DNA of 64,000 nt from Synanceia verrucosa (GCA_029721515.1 CM056561.1:7526001-7590000); one strand, 5' to 3'; shown: positions 46,701 through 59,700, counted from the stretch's first letter. Translations and numbers: made by a program. Notes: generated from the sequence alone by a model not told the origin.

Positions 46701-47436
46701 GCAGAAGAGCCTGTCTTCCCTGGCTCCCGGGGACAGAGTCTTGGCTCTGTCTGGGACGGGACAAGTCGTGTTGAGCCAAGTCCTCTTGTTTCTGCACCGG
46801 GACCAGGAGACCTGGTCTACTTTTCTGTCTCTGGAGACAGAAGATGGCCACAGATTGGCCCTTACTCCCCATCACTTGGTGTTTTTAACCCCACATTGCA
46901 GACTCAACAGCAGAGACTATCAGGCTCAGTTTGCCAGTAGAGCCAAAACAGGAGACTGTGTTCTCATACATACAGCCGAGGGTCAAGTACGTCCATCTCG
47001 AATCATCTCAGTGTCAGTCGAGGAGAGTGTGGGAGTGTATGCGCCCTTGACAGAAGCTGGAACTGTGTTTGTTGATGGGGTGCTGGCATCCAGCTATGCA
47101 CTGATGGAAGACCACAGACTTGCACATTGGGCATTTGGACCTATGCGACTCCTCTCCTCTTTCAACCAACTACTCTGGGGGGAGACGAGAAAAGAACAGC
47201 AGACCACAGACAGTAAAACAGCTCGCACCAAGACGCCATTTCATTGTAGCACTTTGGCCACAAAGGACAGAGCAGGTGTGAATGTAAATAATGGCAGTCT
47301 GAACAAGCAAGATGATCCGAGTGAAGCCCTGAGGACAGAGATGACAGAGAAGCAGACATCAGATGTGCACTGGTATGCTAAATTTCTGTACAGCTTAGGA
47401 TGGATGCTTTTAGACTCCAACTCATTTCATCCTTAA
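43716..47436 (+). CDS. dhh: Desert hedgehog morphogen precursor
   Basis: This is a secreted hedgehog ligand that signals through Patched; in vertebrates Dhh acts in gonad Sertoli cells and peripheral nerve Schwann cells. Coding exons 43716-44024, 46230-46491 and 46631-47436 give 458 residues. A signal peptide ends before CGPGPGYG, with Cys27 the expected palmitoylated N-terminus. The signalling domain is residues 27-200 (174 residues, as in SHH), with NPDIVFKDEENTNADR, NQWPGV, EAWDEDGHH and LHYEGRAVDITTDDR. These supply the calcium- and zinc-binding residues. Autocleavage is expected at Gly200-Cys201 (GG|CFPG), followed by a Hint domain with TPHHLVF. The Cys usual in the VLASCYA block is Ser here. 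The tail is longer than in human DHH (396 residues): about 50 extra residues precede the conserved HWYAKFLYSLG end. Intron positions match other hedgehog genes. dhh is preferred over shh/ihh by synteny. Confidence 0.94.
44025..46229 (+). other. dhh: dhh intron 1
   Basis: This 2.2-kb intron has a C/T-rich stretch (45040-45190), an A-run (45277-45288) and no coding exon. It may contain regulatory DNA, but no specific motif stands out. Confidence 0.6.
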
Positions 47437-47900
47437 AATTCTAAACCAATACACTCAGTACATGTTGCGCTGTTGAGTGTTACAGCTTTGACATTTACAC
47501 TATTACTTCCCTCTCTATTCTTTCTTTTCTTTAGTAATTTAAAAGCACTGGAATGGCTTTCATTTTTCACCACTGCTTGCATTATAATCTATCATAATGA
47601 TATACATGCTAATACGTGGTATTTTGTAAGAGACAAATTGTCTGATGTAAAAAAAGGTCATTCCCAAATGACTGTATCATAGTCTATTTTTACATCATGT
47701 TATTTCTTTTAATTATTTCAGTTATATGTAAAAAATATATTATTCTAATGGGATTGGAAAGAATTTCCCCCAACAATAGAATCTTTATTTTTGTACTTTC
47801 TGAATCATAATATATAAATGTTTCATTTTATTATAATAATTCCACTACATGTCTTGTATGTCCTCACATGTTGTAAAACACATTAAAATGTAATTTTATT
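47437..47900 (+). other. dhh: Probable dhh 3' UTR
   Basis: AT-rich sequence runs from the stop codon to ATTAAA at 47882-47887, a common variant poly(A) signal, followed by a T-rich tract. Confidence 0.5.
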
Positions 47901-50600
47901 AAGCAACACTCTGCTTTTTCTTCAGCTCTGTGGAGTAAATTTTGTCTGTTAAGTTGATTTGTCTGTGGTCTGTTTAACCTGAGACATGCAGAGCGAGCAT
48001 TTCTGGAGTCATATCTGAGCATAATGTATGTTACAGTGTCCAAGAGCTCAGGAGAAATCTAGTCCAGCAGGCTGACAGGTTAATGAAAAGCCCAGACGTA
48101 CTTAATATTCCCCCAACTGTGCCACCACCTTGACTTTATCACAGACTTTATCACACATTACTATAACAGGGTCATCAGGTTCTTAGTATCTTAAAGGAGA
48201 CAGTTTTATTAGTATCCACTGATCAAACTGGGTCACAAATATCACAACTGTTGATGGCATTTACACAACTTTACATTTTCTTGCATCCTATCTATGTCTA
48301 TCAGTCTGCTCTATAGATTTTGCCATTATAAAAGTGCAGTCCCCCAGTTGCTAGTAAATATTTAGTTTAATTATTTTGACCTGTAAATCTTTTTTAAATG
48401 GTTATTGTAATGTGAAAGGTCATATTCAGGACAGGTTGTACAAGGTTATACACCCCCTTGTGGAGGAACTGATATAATGCCTGTGAGTTTTATTTAATGC
48501 TTTATGTATAACTATTCTAGATTAACTACTCTATTTCAGTGAACTTTATTGATTTGTGATAGTTTAGTTTAATACGTGTTGGTATATGATATATAAATAA
48601 TATATTTATTATAGGAGTATTCAACACACCACAAACTACATCCTATACAAACCTACATTTTTATCTGTAAACGATATGTTTAAAAACTGATGACCCAAAT
48701 TGTTTGCTCTTCCTCAGGTTTATGTTCTGTTGCAAACATCTGTGGCGGTATTCCAGGGGATTACCCTTGAGATACAGGAGGCAGATGGGAAAGCACTGGC
48801 TCCACTGACTGGCCAATAGGAAAAGCCCAGCGTCCTAATACTACCCTCTATTTACATCCATCGACCAATCAGTCACTGTCTTCCAACCAGTCTCAGCCCC
48901 CCAAAATCTAATCCAATCTTGCTAAAGCTCAATGGGGAGTTAACTAATCCTGTCAGGAGGACCAATAATAACCTATTTTCAAAATTACAATTTGCACATC
49001 CCACATTCAGGCAATAGGAACATTTCCTGACACATATCTGTTAGTAAAACAGTCTGCTCAGTCGAACAGTCATGATTTTAAAAAGAATAGCTGTATAACA
49101 AGGATGATTCCTAACTACAAAACTTGTGATAATTTTGATAATTTTGAAAACAGTTACTGGTCTCTTCGCGCCATCATGTGAAGATTTGAGGCTTGAAACT
49201 AGAGTATTTGGACGTCAGTTGTTGCACATTTCTTCAATTTGTTTCAGGTTGAGCCAGCTGTAATCATCTTGTTGAAAGAATTCTTGTGACATTTTCCTCT
49301 TTAACAGGCTCATCTGTGCCCTGAGGCCTGTAGATGCCTCTGCACATATGCATTACCATTCACGGTGTAAGGTCAGCTGCAGATCATCCCCCTCCACCCT
49401 GCAGTAGCAGGTGCTTATACGCTGCTGACAAAGCACACAATGTATTGTCAGACATTCATGTGTGATCACTAACATTTTAAATTTGAGACATTTGGCAGAT
49501 GCTCTTGAGTTATAGCCCATGTAAGCCACTCACTCTTAACAGTTTTTGCTCTGGGCATGACAGGAAATATACAGTAGCTGATGTGGATTAAACCCATAAG
49601 CTTCTCACAATGGGACAGCCCAATTTAATTTTGTGTAAATTCACAGGATTATTCCAGAGATATCTGAGTTTTACTGTTTGCTGCCTCAGGCTTTTTGCTT
49701 ACAGTCCATGAAAGAATTGCATGGGGGTTTTTTTGTAACAAATTTTATTTACAATAACGAAAGAGGAAAAAGCTTTGAAAACATGCATCTGAGGTTCTTT
49801 TTGAGACTTTCTGTCCTTATGTGCATAATAATGAGAGTTGCTATGTGCAGTGTATGAGGATCTTAACATACTGTCACTCAGAAACTAAAAACTAACATTT
49901 AAGACTGTTACATTCTCACAGTGATATTGCAACCTAATGATACGGTCCCACCCTCTGTATGATTTGCATTTCACCCACAGAATTTTGCTTATTTAATTGT
50001 GATTAATTAATTTACAAATTGCCTATACATGTTTGGGTATTAACTCGTAATAACACAGGTGTTCAGGTTGAAAACTTGTTCGAGGTTTATTACAGATGAT
50101 GGTATTTAGTCCTCCCAGTCGATTTCTGTCACTCCAGCCAAATGCGCAATGCCTTACACACAAGTAGGATAATACAGTAACAGGGGCGGAATAAGTAATA
50201 AGCAACCATGAATTGCACAGACACGTGTGTTAATTATGAAATGAGTGGCACTAAGAAATATGAGTTTGGCGTGAGACTAATAATCCAATTCCATTAAACC
50301 GCGACTGAGCAATTATCAGCATAAATGCATCTGTGGGCATGTCAAGGCAGACTTGCTTCTACAATCATAAGCAATCTAACGAAAAATGGCTTCCCTCGAT
50401 CCGAAAATCTAATGACCTAATATCTGATATCTACCATGTAGCAGTGGTCAACGCTTTCCATATTAAAACCGTGTGCTGTGTGTTTAATTGCCACCCTTGG
50501 TTAGAGTTGCTCGTTGCTAACCTAAAATTGCAAAACGTTTTGCTGGCATATAATAATGAAACACATTTTAGCTGGCCTTTTTGCATGAATTAATTTTTGA
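47901..50600. other. Intergenic region between dhh and kmt2d
   Basis: No coding frame is supported. In particular I find no G1-G5 GTPase motifs that would mark an RHEBL1 homolog, which sits here in human. A CTCF-like motif occurs at 48451-48463. CCAATAGG and CCAATCAG words near 48810-48870 are not backed by other promoter signals. Confidence 0.45.
48451..48463 (-). promoter_or_regulatory. CTCF-like motif
   Basis: The minus strand reads CCACAAGGGGGTG, close to the CTCF core. It faces the plus-oriented motifs to its left. Binding is inferred. Confidence 0.4.
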
Positions 50601-51298
50601 CGTAGTTGTTATTAGCTAGCACTGCTAGCAGCAGCTAGCCACTTGGCAGAACAGCAGTGTGCAGACGCAACGCAGTTCAGCGAAGTGAAGCGATGCTAGT
50701 GACCCATACAAGGGTACCCATGCAAAGTTGAGCTGCAAATTTAGGTAGATGAATGTTTGCAGTGGACTGAAACTAAAAGAAAAACGATATTTACTGTCGT
50801 GTCAACAAAGTTTGGGGTTGTAATTTTCGGATGCACTGTTTTGTGCAAACTTGAAGTAGCTTTAACGACCTCGCGAGCTAGATTCCAGAACAGAGCAGGA
50901 GATAGCTACTGTTAGCCTTCAAGCTAATCCCACCAGCAAACAGCGAGATAACTGGGTAGTTTTTGGATTCCCAGCATGAAGCTGGGGAGCCTTTGTCGAG
51001 ACTGGTTGGAGGCTTGTCTCGGTACTTAATAGTTCCCCGACAATATACGACCACTCGACACAAAGCTCATGTTGCTGGTTAGCTTGCCAACCATAGCATT
51101 ATCCATCTAGTTAAGAAGCTAGCTAGCGCCACCGTACAGCCTGCCTTCCGCCGAGGTGCACTTCCCCCACTCTCCCTCCAGCCGGCTAGCTGCAGCGTTA
51201 GTCCGGTACATAAAATGAAGCGACCATCAGCATTTTGGGAAGCTGTGTGGCTGTTTGGATTTTGCTGATGTATGAGGAGACGATATTGTTTTTGTGAG
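50600..51298 (+). promoter_or_regulatory. kmt2d: Candidate kmt2d promoter and non-coding exon 1
   Basis: This stretch is relatively rich in CpG and in GCTAGC/GTTAGC words, and ends at a consensus donor GAG|GTGAGC (exon edge 51298). The first coding exon has an acceptor at 53690 (ATAATTGCAG), so a 5' non-coding exon is needed, as in human KMT2D. The exact start is undefined. Confidence 0.4.
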
Positions 51299-53690
51299 GT
51301 GAGCTGTTTTTATTTTGGCCTCTTCGAAGTTCTTGCAACAGACCTTAAGACACATCAACCCTGACCTTAGACCGGGTAATGTTAGCTCTGCTATTGGTAA
51401 CATTTAGCTGTTAGCTTCGACCAGATGGTACTGTCTACTTGCTGGAGAACTAGCTGTGTTAACTGGGTGCTAACTTTAGGTTGGAATATGTTTCACGTTA
51501 GCTGTTTCCAAGGCATGATGAACAGAGTAATCAGTTCACATTTGAGAAGTACATGCTCCTGTGCATAAGAATGAGTATATTTCTCTTAGTTTTGCCTCTT
51601 CGGGACACTTTGTTGCTACGTCACCATTGGCAGTTGTTAGCTGTTGCGTTTCAGCCTGTCGCCAGTTACACGGATAGGGCTATTTACTGGACCGAACCAA
51701 CCCTTTGAAGTCGGTGTTTACATTGAGGAATAGTGCTTAGCGTTGCAATTATTCAACTATAAAATCTCAAAAGCTTTTACGGTGGCACTGCAACTAATAG
51801 CCCCATGCGCCTGACTAACAATACAAAATCAGAGCAAATGCGTTAATTTGTAGCGTTAACACTTTTAACGTTAACTTAGCTAGCAGGATGTTAAGACGTC
51901 AACTTAGCCATCATGTTATCACTTTTGCTCTGGACATTGCCAACTTCATTTTAGAAACAAAGTAGGTTTAGTATGCTGATAAACTGAGGTATAACACTGG
52001 TTGGATTTTGTAGGAGTTTAACGTTAGTTTGTTGTCGAGCAGACAGCGTTTTTCCAGCGTTGGCTGCCATCGAATACATTCTACGAATATTTACTGTCAA
52101 CGCTTAATGGAGAAACTCATTTGTCCATCAGCCCACTTCTGCCGCTTTTGATGCCATTTGCAAAACAGCCTGTCACTATGGAACTGTATATGATGTAGGT
52201 GAAGTTAATAGCGCAGATATGTTGCATTTTATTTTGGGATTTGGAACCGAAACGTTTATGTAGTGCCTGGGTCGGCATTCAAAACACTCCTAAATCATTT
52301 TGACAAACATGCATATACGTTTTAATTGCTTTTGTTTTATAATCGTGTGCATTATAATATTAATGTTTTATTAATTATCCTCTTATGGGTTAAACACAAG
52401 AGCGTACCCGTCCTCCAACATGGATGTTCTTTCAACTGCCTTTGTGTAAATTAATAGGAAGTATTTCGAAATGTATGTGGTAACGACAGCTCACAGGATG
52501 ATGTGTATGATGCCACAGTTTTTGTTTTGTAACTGACGAAACACAGCGAGACTCTCACTTGGTTTTATATGCTAAAGCCTTTTGTCATTCGAGTGCATTA
52601 TATCAACACGTAAGGTTACAGCATCGCGTCACTGGCGGTTTTGTCGTCTGGCTATTGTTTTCCAATACGTGGAAATTCTCGACGACGTTAACAAATTATT
52701 GGTGATGCTGTGATGTACCATAACCCGACTACACCATGCGGAATCGACGCCGATCGACTCTTTTTTTTATTGTTTTAGTGTCGTTTATTAGTGTCCTTTA
52801 AACGTTAAACGTTGCCACTTTAGATGTATTATTATATGACATGTATTATTTATAAAATAAATGGTGAGTTCGCCCTGGCCCCTACTGTTTATTTTACAGT
52901 AACGTTATTTGTGCTAATGGCATGAATCTCACAGCGGAACTATGTTGCTGGAGACCAAGGTTCTACACGACAAGAGCTCCGCTGCAACAGGAAGTTCTAC
53001 ATACGGAAGTTGTGTTTTCTTTGTGTATCCCGATTTATGGTTGTTTTATTTAGGAAAACACGATTTTAGTTTTGTCATTTTGTTCCTTTTCGCGCAGCTG
53101 TTTCGCCGTTTTGGATTATGCATTGCTGGGTAAATGATAACTTGAATTGTTAAAGCGGTTTCTGATTGATCTGCGTTCTTTAACCCTCGCGCTATTTTCA
53201 TGAGTTTTCGAGGAAGCTCGGTTTTAATGCTAACGTTCGTCAGATCAACACAAGGAAATCACCTAAATGTGGACATAACAGCTATGTTAAATTGATCGCA
53301 TTGTAGGTTGTAAATCTTAATGGGAAAAGTGATTTAGGGTTGAAATGGAGGCTGGTGTGTAATTTTTGTTTTGGCAAAAAAAAACAACAAAACATTTATT
53401 TTGGGAATTTGATGGCGAGTATGTTGGCTAATGAAAAGTACGTTTTTTATTTTGGTAAGCGATGATCCACATGACACTAAGCTGTTATTTTTATGCATGT
53501 CATGCATTCAGTATTTTTTTTCATGTTGTCAAATTTACTCTAGCCATTCATTGCACAGTAGTGAGGGACTTTGTTAATGGCATATCCAGTCATCAGTTAG
53601 AATGCCAACAGGTTGTTTTGCATAATGTAACTGTTATTTCTGTTTTACAAGTCAATACTACTTATGTTACTTATGTGTTTATAATTGCAG
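51299..53690 (+). other. kmt2d: Probable kmt2d intron 1
   Basis: No coding exon is seen. GTTAGC/TAACGTTA-type words recur through about 52.1 kb. The rest is AT-rich with several T-runs. Confidence 0.4.
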
Positions 53691-53724
53691 ATCTCTGTCA
53701 AGGAGGTCAAAATCAGTACGGGGG

Positions 53725-56700
53725 ATGGACGAGCAGAAATCAAACTGCGAAGAAAATGACTCTGAACCAACAGGTATTTTTTCTAAATTGTCCAAACGTC
53801 ACCCATTATGAATATACTTTATTCTGCAGGAACAAGAAGAATATCACTACTGATTTCCATTGTTTAAATTAATTTTTTTTCTTATTCCTTCTCCAGCTGA
53901 TGACAATGCCTCTTCAAAGCAGTGTGTCTCCTCTGAGGACTCCAAAGCCCTTTTTGCTGCTGAGGATGTGTCTGGTGCTACTTCAGCCTTGTCCAGCACA
54001 CCTGTGTAAGTTACTCATTCTGATCATAAATTATATTATCCACCATGTTGTGGTTTATATCACAAGGAGCTGGTCATTGTTAACAACATCAAAAACAGAA
54101 TCTCTCTTTGGGTTTTGGGCGATTGTCTGTGACTGTACAGAGAGAGCGTTCGAGCCTGTGCGCTTTGTAACTGCGTGGAGCGGAGCTTGCATGGACAGAG
54201 GGAACTGAGACACTTTGGGCCATCTTCTGAGCGGCCAACCCTTAACCCATCAGCTTCCCCACTGCCACAGCCTGGGAATGATGACCTGTCTTCCATTGGA
54301 TTTTCTGACTCCCCCTGTCTGGCATCACTCTTTGATGACTCAGGTTGAACCCAAAACATTGTTCTTTTATCTTTGATTTGTGTATAATAACTATTTTTAT
54401 ACCATGATCATATAATAGGTTCCATCAACCAGTACAACCAAATACAGCACTTCGACAGTGTGGAATTTTACAGATGTAGAATAAAAGTTAAGTTAGATGT
54501 TTTACTGATGTTGTGCTTTGTTGTGAACAGGGGGTTGTTTGGTTCATCACTGGTGTGCGGCGTGGTCAGAGGGAGTGAAGCGGATAAAGAATGAGGAGCT
54601 GGAGAATGTGGACAAGGCTGTTATCTCAGGGACACAGCGGGTAAGTGCACTGTCCATGGACTTGGATGAGATGGTAGTGAGTTAGAGTATAGGGATTAAT
54701 TTGGCTTCCTTCACAAGATCTTACTTGTTGCCATTGGTTTGTTCCAGCTTTGCGAATACTGCAAAAAGTTGGGCGCAACTATTCGATGCCATGCTGAGGG
54801 CTGCTCACGGTTCTACCACTTCCCCTGCTCGGCAGCCAGTGGATCCTTCCAGTCCATGAAGCAGCTTGTCCTCCTCTGTCCAGAGCACATAGACAAGGCA
54901 GAGGAGTTGGGTAAGAGATCCAAGCATTTTTGTCCAAATTGTGAGGCATGCTCACAGTAAGGCTTGTGCCACACATTACAAAGATGATGACCAACATTTC
55001 CTTAAACTGGTACAAAGTTTTAATGCCAGAATCATTCCTGTAAGACAACTTGTGTGCTCCACATGATTTGGGTTCATAGGCCAAGAACTGAATGTTTTTA
55101 TGTTCTCTTAGCTGTCATAAAATGTCAGCTGTCTGCATAGAGGGGAAGGGAGGGAAAAATCATTGGTAATGATCTTCTCCCAGAAATTTTTAACTTCAAA
55201 TGTTTAAATTGTTAAACAAAACATCAGGTATCTTTAAGGACTGTCTGCTGGCTACCATTATTCTGTGCAGACTTTCAATTTAGCATATAAGAACTAAACA
55301 AATGAATGGTTCTAATACCCTTCAATGTGTTTTTAACAGCAGGTGAAGAGGCTTGGTGTGCAGTGTGCGACTCTGTGGGGGAGCTCACAGATTTGCTGTT
55401 CTGTACGGGCTGTGGCCAACATTATCATGCAGCCTGTCTGGAGATTGGTGCCACACCAATCCAGAGAGCAGGGTGGCAGTGCCCAGAGTGTAAAGTGTGT
55501 CAGAATTGCAGGTAAGTCAAACTACGAGCAAATCAGAACACTTTTATATTTACATTGTTTTTTTTTTTTTGTTTTTGCTTTTTTTTTTAAAAGATGTTTA
55601 CTTAAGCAATATTTCTTTTTTTTTTTTTTCGTTTTTAAGAGTTATGTCTTTATTCTTCATTTTCTTAGACAACCAGGAGAAGACTCCAAAATGTTGGTAT
55701 GTGATGCCTGTGATAAGGGATACCACACATTCTGTCTCCAACCAGCCATGGATTCTCTCCCCTCTGATCCATGGAAGTGCAGAGTAAGACACCTATGTCT
55801 TTCACCTTTCACATACAGAGATAGACTTAGAACTTTTCTCTTAGGCTTCTTCACTTAACATTTTACCCCCATTGTCTGTATTTTTTTTTCCAGAGGTGTC
55901 GTGTTTGTTCGGAGTGTGGTGTCCGTGGACTGATGTTACCAGGTTCGGCACAGTGGTTTGAAAACTACGCCGTGTGTGAGGGCTGCCAGCGTCACCGAAG
56001 CTCTATATGTGGCGTGTGCAGCAAAGCTGCCAACCCCCCTGTCTCTATGCAGTGCTGCAGTATGTGTCACAGGTTAGTTTGATGCAGAAGCGTAGTGCCG
56101 TTTATTTGAGGTAGCTATCGTGTGTGGTCGCTTATATTGCCATGAAAAATATTTCTTGATTGTCTTTTTATTGTTGTAGGTGGGTGCACAGTGAGTGTGC
56201 TTTACCAGGGGAGCTTCCAGAAGCCAGGTGCATCTGCCGGCTTTGCAAGGAGGATCAGCAGCAGCCTGTAATTCTACCGTACACAGCAGAGATACAAACC
56301 AGAGAGGTGTCTGAGGATACTGAAGGACACGTGGATTTGGTGGAGATGACAATCCAAACAGATGCAGACATGGTGACAGAAGAGCACACAGACTTATCAG
56401 AGGTGACAGGACAAAGAGGCACTCCAGAGATGGGTCAGGCTGAAACAACGACTGACAAAGAGACACCCATGGACTTGGGTAAGTCTGAGTTAGAAACAAC
56501 GTAAAACCAAGCTTATGAAACATGCCAATAATAAGTTTCACCAGACCACGAAAAATATGCAACTTGTTTGTGTTGACTGCACTGTGGCCATTTTTTTTGT
56601 CTTAATTTATGTTTGAGAGCCTCTGAAAGTTAACTACTTTTGACTTTAGGGGTGGAGTCTGCAGTTGTTGAGACAACAGAAGGGGAGAAAATCATGGAGA

Positions 56701-59700
56701 ACAAGCCGCAGGCAGCAACAGAAGCATTGACTTCTGAGGTGCCCTCTGTTACACTTGAGTCCACAGGTAAACCCAGAACACACTGTTGACATATTTCAAA
56801 ATGAGACAAGGCAGTACTTTCTTGTTTGGATGATGATGTGCCGTAACTAATGAGAGATTTCTAAATGTTGAAACTAATAACCATACATTCCTTGATCTTA
56901 AATGTAGAAATTACAACAAAAGAACAGAGGGCCTCTTGTCTACCCGTTGATGAAGAGAGAGCAGACGAGGCAGTCAGCCAGGTGACTCAAGCCACCCCTT
57001 CCCAGGACCCCACAGCACAGACACAGTCTGACAACCCTAAAGTAGAACCAACAACACAGCAGGGCCCTGAAAAAATGGAGTTGGTGAACGAGGAGGAGAA
57101 GCAGGAGGCCACTCCCTCAGTGGAACTAGAAGTGATGCCAGAGTTAATAAACAATGTCACTGATGGATCTGTCACAGAACCATCCAATAAGGATCCAAAG
57201 TTACTGGGTTCTCCTGCCTCCGTGGACAAAACGCAGCATTTGCCTAAGGATAATCAGCAGGAAAGAAGTCCATGCCGGGACCCCCAATCTCCTTCTCCTC
57301 TTTCTTTATCAGTAGACACACAAGAGGCCCTCTCTTCTATGGAAATGGAGGGGAGGTTACTACCTCACTCTGAGGAGGAGGAGGAGGAGGAGGATGAAGA
57401 GTATGATGAGCAAATGAAAGGAGAAGGACTTCATGAGGACATGAAGCAGGAACTACAGGAGCACGAGGTTAAGCAGGAGTTGCTGCTGGATGAGATATCC
57501 TATATGAGCCATGGAGATGAGAGCAGCAGTGGATTTCTGGGCTCTCCAGGAGAACCTGATCCTCAGCTCTCCATGGAGTTTGGCCTCATACCTGGCCGCT
57601 CACACCCAGACAACCTGCTCACTGAGACTGATGACTCGCTTCCCTTCGAACCCTTTAGAAGCGACAGAGAGAAAGTGAAACGCAGAGGATCCCCAGGCCG
57701 CTCACGGGTCAAACAGGTGAGTTGGTTCAGAGTGTTTTGTTTTTAAGCCATTGTCACAACTTGACATTAACATTGTTTTTCCTCTGCTTGTAGGGACGAA
57801 GCAATAGTTTTCCTGGGAAGCGTAGACCTCGGGGGGGTGGTGGCGGGAGAGGGCGTGGTGGGAGGTCACGCCTCAAAGCCATGGCTTCCTGCATTGATGC
57901 TTTCTTGGTGAGCTCCACTTTACATGCCATTAAGATGTTATTTTATATTCTTTCACTTTTATGATATGGTCATAATCACTGTTATTCCCTTGTTGATAGC
58001 TAAGCATGACCACAGACACTGGACTAAGTAAGGAGGAAGAAGACGAAGAAGATGATACCATGCAAAATACAGTGGTTCTTTTCTCAAACACTGATAAATT
58101 TGTCCTGCTCCAGGTACAGCTCCTGTTGTTGTTGTGTGACATGTTTAATTGCCCTGTTGCACAACCATAGTTGCCACTTTGATATGCAGTGCGAACATTC
58201 TTTGTTTCCTCTTTTAAATTTTTTCTTTCACTTTCTCTCCTCTGTTTTAGGATATGTGTGTTGTGTGTGGCAGTTTTGGAAAGGGTGCAGAGGGCCAGTT
58301 GTTGGCTTGTGCTCAGTGTGCCCAGTGTTACCATCCTTACTGTGTGAACAGCAAAGTAAGCACAGTGTTATCCCTTTTACTTATTTCTTTCATCACTCTA
58401 TTTTTTTAAAATACAGATAGATTAAACCTGATATCTTCTGTAGATCACCAAGACGATGCTCCGTAAGGGCTGGCGCTGTTTGGAGTGTATTGTGTGTGAG
58501 ATGTGTGGAAAGGCTTCAGACCCCTCCCGTCTGCTGCTGTGTGATGACTGTGATGTCAGCTATCACACCTACTGCTTGGACCCACCCCTACACAATGTCC
58601 CCAAGGGTGGTTGGAAGTGCAAATGGTAAAATAAATGTAAACTCTAAGAGCACAATGCTTCATTCTGCCTTGTAGCTTTGAATGGGGTCAAATGGAAATG
58701 AATACATGTAAATTTGCATATTATGTAAAATACTCATGCTTCAGCTCTGCATTAGCAATTCAGAGGCACATCCCTGTCTCATGCTTCTGCAGCAACAGAA
58801 AAATGGTGCATTACTGAAATGGCATCTTTTATGATTATATATTTATTTTTTTTTTAAAATATTTCATGTTAGCTATATATTTGTTACAGAGTGCTTCATT
58901 ACTTCTGTACAGGTGTGTGTGCTGTGTGCAGTGTGGTTCAAATTCCCCGGGTTTCCACTGTGAGTGGCAGAACAACTACACCCACTGTGGCCCCTGTGCC
59001 AGCCTCGTCACCTGTCCGGTGTGCAGAGAGAACTTCATGGAGGAGGAGCTGCTGCTGCAGTGTCAGTACTGCGATCGGTGGGTGCTGCTCATTGGAACTA
59101 CACATGCAGACACAGATACTGAGGTGGAATATAGTATAGGATACTGAGACAAGCGATGAATGGATTATTTATGTATTTTTCATATCATCAGTTATTCCAT
59201 AATGTCTTTGTTTTTCAGTGTGTGATTTATTATGAAAAGTATGTGTATCACTGTATTTCTGTGTGCCTGTGCAGATGGGTCCATGCAGTCTGTGAGAGTC
59301 TGTACACAGAGGATGAGGTGGAACAAGCTTCTGATGAGTGCTTTGCATGCACATCCTGCTCCGCATATGTTCCAAAACCCGTGGGTAAGAACGATAATAT
59401 TTTAAAATGGGAGCCTCAAACACTGGTTTCAGAAATATGCACAAGATGGTCCCATGATTACTGATGACATGATTTGTCCTTTTTTTTCCCTCCTGCTTTT
59501 TGCCATTGTCTTCAGTAGTAGAGTCAGCCATTATGGCTTCAATAAAGATCAAAGAGCCAGGTTAGTAAATTTTACTTACTCATATATATGTTTATTATCA
59601 CAAGCACAGTATGGGTAGTCACCTTTTCTTTGTTTTCCTTCAAGTCACTCTTATTTGCAAATGTCACTTCACAGAGCCCCAGTTCTACCGTTTGGAGGGT

